Source: DAOUEX01 sp034430235 (lineage in GTDB: Bacteria; Chloroflexota; Anaerolineae; UBA2200). Taken from it: 64,000 nt of DNA. The position numbers and the translations under genes were made by a program. Of this stretch, positions 58,912 through 64,000 are shown piece after piece. The DNA lies in assembly GCA_964478075.1 (NCBI GenBank), contig CAYZGO010000008.1:1-64000 (forward strand), given 5' to 3'. The first letter of the stretch is position 1. Each line of letters starts with the position of its first letter. The notes beneath the pieces are model-generated. The model saw only the letters and a program-made list of their open reading frames with translations, ran no database searches and was not told the origin of the DNA.

Positions 58912-58982
58912 TGCCTTGCCTAGTCGGCAAGACTTTGCCTCGCCCAGTCGGCAAGACTTTGCCCTGCCTGGTCGGCAAGGGG
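58912..58982 (+). repeat. 24-base tandem hairpin repeat in the leader of the tsaE operon, family R8
   Basis: The units AGTCGGCAAGACTTTGCC recur at 58922 and 58946, and a truncated GGTCGGCAAGG at 58970, with a 24-base period. Each full unit folds as GGCAA / TTGCC. They lie between promoter and the GTG start. Confidence 0.8.
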
Positions 58983-59042
58983 ACAATGTGCAAGGCGATT
59001 CTTCGGATAGGTACTCTAGACGGTGCACGAGGGGAGCGCAGG

Positions 59043-59546
59043 GTGATACCAGTTCTGACCTCTAGTAGGCTGGATCTCATTAGTCACAGCGCAGGGCAAA
59101 CTCGGCGCCTGGGTGAGCGCCTTGGACGTTTGTTGCAGGCTGGAGACGTGATCTGTCTGGAGGGTGACCTGGGCACAGGCAAGACTTGTCTGACCAAAGG
59201 CATCGGTTGCGGGTTGGGAGTGACTTCGGCAATCACGAGTCCAACTTTCATTATTGTTAACGAGTACTCACTGCCGGGTGAAGCGCACAAATTGTACCAT
59301 ATAGACCTCTACCGTGTGCGAACCGCGGCTGAGGCGCGGGCTTTGGGGCTGGAAGACTATTTCTACGGAGACGGCGTCTGTGTTATCGAGTGGGCCGAGC
59401 GAATCCTGGAGATTCTGCCTGACGAAAGGTTGTGGATCACCCTGTACCACCTGGATGACACAAAGAGGGAACTCGAGCTTGAGGCGCTGGGAGAGCGTTA
59501 CGAGGGGCTGTTGCAACGTTTTCGCCAGGAGACCTTGAGCCTGTGA
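59043..59546 (+). CDS. tsaE: tRNA threonylcarbamoyladenosine biosynthesis ATPase TsaE
   Basis: A 167-residue P-loop ATPase required for t6A at position 37 of ANN-decoding tRNAs. Walker A GDLGTGKTCLTKG (about residues 42-54), SPTFIIVNEY and HIDLYRV, then VIEWAERI are the TsaE hallmarks. The GTG start at 59043 has GAGGGGAG upstream; the longer open frame crosses the repeat array. The last bases overlap tsaB (GTGA). Confidence 0.94.
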   Translation: MIPVLTSSRLDLISHSAGQTRRLGERLGRLLQAGDVICLEGDLGTGKTCLTKGIGCGLGVTSAITSPTFIIVNEYSLPGEAHKLYHIDLYRVRTAAEARALGLEDYFYGDGVCVIEWAERILEILPDERLWITLYHLDDTKRELELEALGERYEGLLQRFRQETLSL

Positions 59547-60220
59547 GGTCAGGGAGCACCAGCTTGCTTTTGGCCATTGACACAGCGACGCGTATTGCAG
59601 GCATAGCGCTCTACGACCAGGATGGCCTGCGCATAGAGCAGATGTGGCGCACAGGGAACAACCATACAGTGGAGTTGATGCCGCGTATCGTGCGCGCCTG
59701 TGAGCAGCAGGGCCTGGCTCCTTCAGCATTGGGAGCAGTAGCTGTTTCGCTCGGTCCTGGCTCTTTCACTGGCCTGCGCGTTGGCCTCAGCGTGGCCAAA
59801 GGACTGGCACTAGCGCTGAACATTCCTTTGCTGGGCGTACCAACTCTTGATGCCAGTGCCTACGCTCACTCCCGTGAACTTTTGCCTGTCTGTGCCGTCC
59901 TGCAAGCGGGTCGGGGAAGGCTATGTGTCGCCTTTTATCAGAGAATCGGCGGTGACTGGCAACGCCGCAGTGACTATGTTTTGATGAGCCCTGACAGCTT
60001 GGCAGCCTCCCTGAAGGAGCCGACGTTCATCTGTGGCGAGATTGACCTTCATCTGGCCGAGGCATTGCGTACAGCCGCTCCCGAGCAAGCCATTGTCGCT
60101 AGGCCAGCTTCCGCCCTCCGGCGCGTGGGTTACCTGGCGGAATTAGCCTGGCAGCGATTCGTTGCTGGGGAATACGATGCCCCGGCCTCGCTGACGCCTA
60201 TCTACCTGCAGCGTGCGTGA
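59543..60220 (+). CDS. tsaB: tRNA threonylcarbamoyladenosine biosynthesis protein TsaB
   Basis: A 225-residue ASKHA-fold partner of TsaD and TsaE. LLLAIDTATRIAGIALYD at the N-terminus and SLGPGSFTGLRVGLSVAKGLA (about 72-92, abridged) are diagnostic. It starts at a GTG overlapping tsaE. tsaD, the catalytic partner, is not in the window. Confidence 0.94.
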   Translation: MRSGSTSLLLAIDTATRIAGIALYDQDGLRIEQMWRTGNNHTVELMPRIVRACEQQGLAPSALGAVAVSLGPGSFTGLRVGLSVAKGLALALNIPLLGVPTLDASAYAHSRELLPVCAVLQAGRGRLCVAFYQRIGGDWQRRSDYVLMSPDSLAASLKEPTFICGEIDLHLAEALRTAAPEQAIVARPASALRRVGYLAELAWQRFVAGEYDAPASLTPIYLQRA

Positions 60221-60224
60221 ACCA

Positions 60225-60890
60225 ATGTCGGGAATGAGCACTAACAAGAATCCCTATATTGTGGAGAAAATGACCCTCGATGACGTACCTGCCGTAGCTG
60301 CTATTGAGCAGATGGTGTTTCCTTTGCCTTGGTCTGTTCATGCCTTTGAGCATGAACTGCGATACAATTCTACGGGTCACTTCGTGGTAGTCCGGCTACG
60401 ACAGCATAGTGCTGTTGGGAAGAAGACGGTCAGCCTGAGAAGAAACCCAAAGAGGGAGCCAAAACAAGGACCGACACCTCGTCTAGTCCTTGGCTATGGC
60501 GGGTTCTGGCTCCTCCTCGATGAGGCACACATTTGTACGCTGGCAGTGCATCCTGGATGGCGGGGCCGTGGCCTTGGCGAGTTGCTGTTAACTAGCTTGA
60601 TTGACCACGCCACAGAGCTACATGTAGCGGTCATGACCTTGGAAGTACGTGCATCCAATCTGGGGGCACAGAAGCTGTACCGGAAATACGGCTTTGTCAG
60701 AGTAGGCTTGCACAAAGGGTACTACTCGGACAATCACGAAGATGCTCTAATCATGGGCACTGAACACATATCGTCAGCAGCCTTTCAAGGGCGCTTTCAG
60801 GCGCTCAAGGCTTCACTTTGGCCAAGACTGGCTGCAGGTGGTTTCAGTATGCAAGTAGACTATCAAGTCACGGAGACACGAAGAAGATAA
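60225..60890 (+). CDS. rimI: Ribosomal-protein-alanine N-acetyltransferase
   Basis: A 221-residue GNAT acetyltransferase. The acetyl-CoA loop is VHPGWRGRGLGELLL (about residues 106-120), with the RimI-type MTLEVRASNLGAQKLYRKYGF block and GYYSDNHEDALIM at the end. An insertion of about 25 basic residues sits before the core strand (LRRNPKREPKQGPTP). The usual neighbour of tsaB, it acetylates ribosomal protein S18 in E. coli. The start is uncertain: GTG 60213, ATG 60225 or ATG 60234. The C-terminus is longer than usual by about 40 residues. Confidence 0.88.
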   Translation: MSGMSTNKNPYIVEKMTLDDVPAVAAIEQMVFPLPWSVHAFEHELRYNSTGHFVVVRLRQHSAVGKKTVSLRRNPKREPKQGPTPRLVLGYGGFWLLLDEAHICTLAVHPGWRGRGLGELLLTSLIDHATELHVAVMTLEVRASNLGAQKLYRKYGFVRVGLHKGYYSDNHEDALIMGTEHISSAAFQGRFQALKASLWPRLAAGGFSMQVDYQVTETRRR

Positions 60891-60959
60891 GAACATGGCA
60901 TGAGGCGCATAGTTCTGTGATCTTGGTGTTTTTGTGTCTTAATGGTAGATTTCGGACAG

Positions 60960-60989
60960 TTGACTCAGATCGCATCATGGTGTTAGAAT
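60960..60989 (+). promoter_or_regulatory. Promoter of the glycosyltransferase unit
   Basis: TTGACT (60960-60965), 18 bases, TAGAAT (60984-60989), 49 bases before the ATG, which has TTAGGAGATT upstream. Confidence 0.65.
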
Positions 60990-61038
60990 TATGAGTGCCA
61001 GTGCTTGACTAGCAGAGAACCTCTTAGGAGATTGCAAG

Positions 61039-62433
61039 ATGCCGCGCAGGACTAACTGGCTCTTGAGCCTTCTTACTGCTGTAGTAGATGCAGAGATGAT
61101 CGCCGTGGCATTCTTTGCTGCCTACTTGGTGCGCCGTGTCACTGAATATCCGCGTCCGCTCACTCCGCAGCCATTTAGCCACTACAGTGGCATGCTGCTA
61201 ATCCACGTATGCACTCTATTGGCCACGTTCTTCTTTTACCGGCTATATCATTTCAAGCGCGGCCTCTCGCGTATTGACAAATCCTACTCTATCGTGGCTG
61301 CCGTCTCATTCGGCACCGTGGCTTCAATTGCCTTAACCTCTTTTCTTTACAAGAACGAGTTGGACTATCCTCGGGCTATGGTCATCTACGCCTGGATATT
61401 GAGCATTATATTTGTGGCGGTGGGACGGCTGCTCACCGATCACTTTCATGCCAGATACCGCAGGGCCAATCCCGCGCGCGTGCTCGTTGTGGGCGCTGGC
61501 GACGTAGGACGAATGATTCTGCAAAAGATAAACCAGTCTCCCAATCTTGGATACCAGCCGGTAGGCTTTGCGGATGACACGCCAGGACGTAAAGAAGTAG
61601 CTGGCCTGCCTATCCTTGGCAATAGCAGCCAGGTTGGGTTTCTCATCCGTGAGCACAATGTGCAGGAAGTGATTATCGGCCTGCCTGAGGCCAGTCACGA
61701 GGAAATCCTGGACCTCATCTCCCAGTGTGAACGGGAGAAGGCTACTGTCCGTGTCTTCCCCGATGTATTTCAGATCATTGCTTCGGAAGTCAGCATTGAT
61801 GAACTGAATGGCCTGCCTTTGCTCACCGTTCGCGACGTGGCACTACGAGGCTGGCGTCTGGCGGTGAAACGCACTATGGACTTGATCGTGAGCGCAGTGA
61901 TCCTGGTTTTGGTTTCTCCCTTTATACTGCTTACTGCGCTCTTGATCAAGCTGGACTCGCCTGGGCCAGTATTCTTCGCTCAGGAGCGGATGGGCTTAGA
62001 CGCCCGGCCTTTTCAGATACTCAAGTTCCGTTCCATGCGCGCTGATGCTGAGAAAGAAACGGGGCCAGTATGGGCCACGCCAGACGATCCACGGCGTACC
62101 CGGCTGGGGGCCTTCATTCGCCGCCATTCCATAGACGAGTTGCCACAGTTGATCAACGTTCTTGTAGGCGATATGAGCCTTGTGGGGCCACGACCGGAGC
62201 GCCCTGTGTTCGCAGAACAGTTCCGCCAAGTTGTGCCACGTTACATGGAACGTCACAAGGAGAAAGCAGGCATCACCGGTTGGGCGCAAATCAACGGTCT
62301 GCGCGGGGACACGTCCATCGTAGAACGCACCAAGTATGACCTGTGGTACATTGAGAACTGGTCATTGCTTCTGGATCTCAAGATTCTCCTCAGAACAGTA
62401 TTCAACGTGTTCGGCGACAGGAGTGCCTACTAG
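61039..62433 (+). CDS. Polyprenyl-phosphate glycosyl-1-phosphate transferase (exopolysaccharide type)
   Basis: A 464-residue PHPT-type initiating transferase (WbaP/WcaJ family). Four N-terminal membrane helices (about 12-30, 48-72, 83-102, 113-130), a CoA-binding-like Rossmann part (VLVVGAGDVGRMILQKI) and a catalytic membrane-associated domain (KRTMDLIVSAVILVLVSPFIL, FKFRSMRADAEKETGPVWA-like, RRHSIDELPQLINVLVGDMS, GPRPERPVF). It puts the first sugar phosphate on the lipid carrier. The next gene, a glycosyltransferase, is ten bases away. Confidence 0.94.
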   Translation: MPRRTNWLLSLLTAVVDAEMIAVAFFAAYLVRRVTEYPRPLTPQPFSHYSGMLLIHVCTLLATFFFYRLYHFKRGLSRIDKSYSIVAAVSFGTVASIALTSFLYKNELDYPRAMVIYAWILSIIFVAVGRLLTDHFHARYRRANPARVLVVGAGDVGRMILQKINQSPNLGYQPVGFADDTPGRKEVAGLPILGNSSQVGFLIREHNVQEVIIGLPEASHEEILDLISQCEREKATVRVFPDVFQIIASEVSIDELNGLPLLTVRDVALRGWRLAVKRTMDLIVSAVILVLVSPFILLTALLIKLDSPGPVFFAQERMGLDARPFQILKFRSMRADAEKETGPVWATPDDPRRTRLGAFIRRHSIDELPQLINVLVGDMSLVGPRPERPVFAEQFRQVVPRYMERHKEKAGITGWAQINGLRGDTSIVERTKYDLWYIENWSLLLDLKILLRTVFNVFGDRSAY

Positions 62434-62442
62434 CGGCTCATT

Positions 62443-63600
62443 ATGCGCATTGTGATCTTTAGCAACGCCTACAAGCCTACCGTAAGTGGGGTGGTGACGT
62501 CTATCGCCCTATTCCGTCGAGGGTTGATTGAGGCCGGCCATGAAGTGCATATCATCGCCCCCGAATACACAGACTTTGAGGACGAGGAGCCTTACGTCTT
62601 CCGTTTTCCCGCCCTTGACCTGAGTGAGCAGGTAGATATCTCCTTGGTGATGCCGCTCAAGGCGCCGATGACGCCAACGGTGCGCGGCATCAAGCCGGCC
62701 CTCCTCCACAGTCAACATCCTATTTTGATGGGTGACCTCGCGGTTGGCTTTGCGCGCGATTTGAATTTGCCACTGGTCTTCACCTTCCACACCCCCTACG
62801 ACGAGTATGCCCGGCAGTACGTTCCCATCGTGGGCGAGCTGGCCAGCCTAGTTACTGAGCAGATCGTCAGACGCTACCTGGGAAAGTGCACCCACGTCGT
62901 GGCACCCACTTCCAGCGTTCGCGATCTCATATTGCGTGACTATGCAGCCGATGTTCCGGTGACCGTCGTGCCGACGCCGGTGGACCTGGGCCAATACCAC
63001 GACTTGGACCCACAGCGCATTCGCAGCGCCCTCGGGCTGGAGAACGCTGAACTCGTGCTGTACACAGGCCGGTTGGCACCCGAGAAGAACCTCGATTTCT
63101 TGCTGCGCGCATTCGCCAGGGTTGCAGCCACGCGTTCCCAGGCCCGCTTGCTACTGGTGGGCAAAGGACCACACGAACGCCGTACGCAACGCACAGTGCG
63201 AAAACTCGGCCTCGGCGAGCGGGTTGTCTTCACCGGACCCATTCCCCACAGCGAGGTACCGCACTATGCGGCCGCCGCTGACCTGTTCGTCTTCCCTTCT
63301 CTGATCGATGTGCAGCCCTTAGTGCTGATCGAATCCATGGCCGCAGGCACCCCCGTGGTCGCCATGGAGGCGCCCGGCCCAGCGGACGTGTTGAGCAGAG
63401 GAGGGGGCCTGCTTGTGCCGCCTGAAGAGGATGCCTTCGCTGCAGCGGTGCTGGAGTTGCTCAGCGACGAGCCGCGCCGCCGGGCGATGGGAGAACAGGC
63501 TGCACAGGCGGCGCAGCGATACAACATCCCGTCTGCTACCGCACGCCTGGTCGCCGTCTACGAGGAGGCCATTACTGCTGGCCCGCGTGCAGGGAAGTAG
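62443..63600 (+). CDS. Glycosyltransferase family 4 (GT-B fold)
   Basis: A 385-residue GT4-type transferase. IVIFSNAYKPTVSGVVTSI is the N-terminal start, HSQHPILMGDLAVGFARD and TFHTPYDEYARQYVP mark the acceptor side and LYTGRLAPEKNLDFLLRAFA with the C-terminal EX7E region (FPSLIDVQPLVLIESMAAGTPV) the sugar-nucleotide site. Similar proteins make diglucosyl- or mannosyl-lipids. With the upstream transferase it probably builds a surface glycan. Confidence 0.92.
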   Translation: MRIVIFSNAYKPTVSGVVTSIALFRRGLIEAGHEVHIIAPEYTDFEDEEPYVFRFPALDLSEQVDISLVMPLKAPMTPTVRGIKPALLHSQHPILMGDLAVGFARDLNLPLVFTFHTPYDEYARQYVPIVGELASLVTEQIVRRYLGKCTHVVAPTSSVRDLILRDYAADVPVTVVPTPVDLGQYHDLDPQRIRSALGLENAELVLYTGRLAPEKNLDFLLRAFARVAATRSQARLLLVGKGPHERRTQRTVRKLGLGERVVFTGPIPHSEVPHYAAAADLFVFPSLIDVQPLVLIESMAAGTPVVAMEAPGPADVLSRGGGLLVPPEEDAFAAAVLELLSDEPRRRAMGEQAAQAAQRYNIPSATARLVAVYEEAITAGPRAGK

Positions 63601-63660
63601 GAGGTGGTCACGCCGGCCACGCTCAGTCGAACGCAGTAGCCTACCACTAAGCCTCGTTAA

Positions 63661-63691
63661 GACTTCCGATGTCTCGCAGACATCGGAAGTC
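63661..63691. terminator. Perfect 14-base stem after the glycosyltransferase genes
   Basis: GACTTCCGATGTCT / AGACATCGGAAGTC with loop CGC, then TTGT. A likely terminator, though the T-run is short; it could also be a mobile palindrome. Confidence 0.65.
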
Positions 63692-63785
63692 TTGTATCGC
63701 CGGCCTCGGAGGGCAATGATGAGCTTGTCCCCCAAGGTTGCCCATCATTACGCGTAAGTGCTTTGTCAAGTGGGGAACGGCCTTC

Positions 63786-63901
63786 GCCCTCACCTTCCCC
63801 CGCCTCGTTTCCCCCGGCACCCCCTTCCTCTCCCAAATCTGTCGAAGATCCCGCGCGCAGCCGAGGGGGGAGAGGAAGGGGACTAGGGGGATGGTGAGGG
63901 C
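63786..63901. repeat. Dispersed inverted repeat, family R6 (GCCCTCACC)
   Basis: Outer arms GCCCTCACC (63786-63794) and GGTGAGGGC (63893-63901) with inner matching runs CCCCTTCCTCTCCC / GGGAGAGGAAGGGG. No gene is inside. The stretch from 63601 to 63942 otherwise holds only the hairpin at 63661. Confidence 0.75.
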
Positions 63902-63942
63902 CCTTCTTACATTAGACTTTTATATGAGTGGGCTCAACACTA

Positions 63943-63971
63943 TTGACAAGAACGACATATCATGGTATCAT
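63943..63971 (+). promoter_or_regulatory. Strong sigma-70 promoter of the heat-shock operon beyond the window
   Basis: TTGACA (63943-63948), 17 bases, TATCAT (63966-63971). The transcript start falls inside the CIRCE operator that follows. Confidence 0.85.
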
Positions 63972-63972
63972 C

Positions 63973-63999
63973 TTAGCACTCGATCACCAAGAGTGCTAA
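63973..63999 (+). promoter_or_regulatory. CIRCE operator (HrcA binding site)
   Basis: TTAGCACTC (63973-63981), nine bases, GAGTGCTAA (63991-63999): identical to the CIRCE consensus. In many bacteria HrcA binds it to repress groESL or hrcA-grpE-dnaK. The regulated gene must begin after 64000. Confidence 0.95.
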
Positions 64000-64000
64000 T

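Noticed and set aside
1..64000. tRNA, rRNA, tmRNA or other classic RNA genes
   Set aside because: I looked for T-loop type GTTCGAATCC and CCA ends and found no cloverleaf; a covariance search would be needed to be sure.

Overview
The window looks like a piece of a bacterial chromosome from the Chloroflexota (Anaerolineae or a relative). This is an inference from protein flavour and gene order, not a proven placement. Pointers are a DnaB-DnaD-DnaC primosome operon, a Tat-exported orphan sugar-binding lipoprotein, LysM and VIT/VWA envelope proteins, a tungsten aldehyde oxidoreductase and many short dispersed palindromic repeats between genes. GC content is moderately high, AGGAGG-type ribosome binding sites are clear, and sigma-70 promoters of the form TTGnnn-N17-TATAAT recur on both strands. 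No tRNA, rRNA, CRISPR array, transposase or phage gene was seen.

Layout. 1-6.4 kb: the 3' end of a type III restriction helicase, peptide deformylase, a cyclophilin-like protein, a membrane lipoprotein, a SEC-C protein and a zinc-ribbon protein. 6.5-12.2 kb: a replication operon (DUF151 nuclease, dnaB, DnaD-like, a DnaC-like protein with two AAA+ domains) ending in a glycosidase. 12.4-15.5 kb: small accessory genes (MNT/HEPN toxin-antitoxin pair, C45 acyltransferase, histidine phosphatase, HIT protein). 15.8-20.5 kb: a YkoEDC-type ECF transporter and a convergent lipoprotein, each behind its own structured leader with a terminator. 20.7-32.8 kb: housekeeping genes (holA, tyrS, nucleoside phosphorylase, MBL-fold RNase, PHP, PrsW, YfcE, a PLP enzyme, two deoxynucleoside kinases). 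33-36 kb: ECF sigma factor, anti-sigma factor and a bactofilin-like membrane protein. 36-41 kb: SCP2, Fe-alcohol dehydrogenase, AOR and hydantoinase. 41-47.4 kb: LysM and VIT/VWA envelope proteins, an E2 remnant, a radical SAM enzyme and a double-XRE regulator. 47.5-58.8 kb: EF-G-II, sugar-binding lipoprotein, adenine deaminase, DDAH-like enzyme, Maf, an unknown Cys-rich protein and a rifampicin-phosphotransferase-like enzyme. 59-63.6 kb: tsaE-tsaB-rimI, then two exopolysaccharide glycosyltransferases. The window ends on a perfect CIRCE operator under a strong promoter, so a heat-shock operon (probably groESL) almost certainly starts just outside.

The most interesting unit is 15.8-20.5 kb. 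The two leaders, on opposite strands, share the same conserved blocks (CTCCGAGTC near the 5' end, a GAAA-capped hairpin, GCGCCCCCC, then TTGGAAAGGAG) and each ends in an intrinsic terminator. They look like two copies of one riboswitch class, most like the molybdenum/tungsten cofactor (Moco) riboswitch as I remember it. Both control proteins carrying sulfite-oxidase-like molybdopterin-binding folds: two tandem copies fused to the ECF S-component, and one in the lipoprotein. None of the three shows the usual catalytic cysteine arrangement. I infer a ligand-controlled uptake system for Moco, a pterin precursor or molybdate/tungstate, which would fit the tungsten enzyme AOR further along.

Other points of note are the tandem DnaC, repeat units inserted in frame inside genes (sigma factor N-terminus, Cys-rich protein), repeat arms that supply stop codons, a probably leaderless maf gene and tandem hairpins in the leader of the t6A operon.
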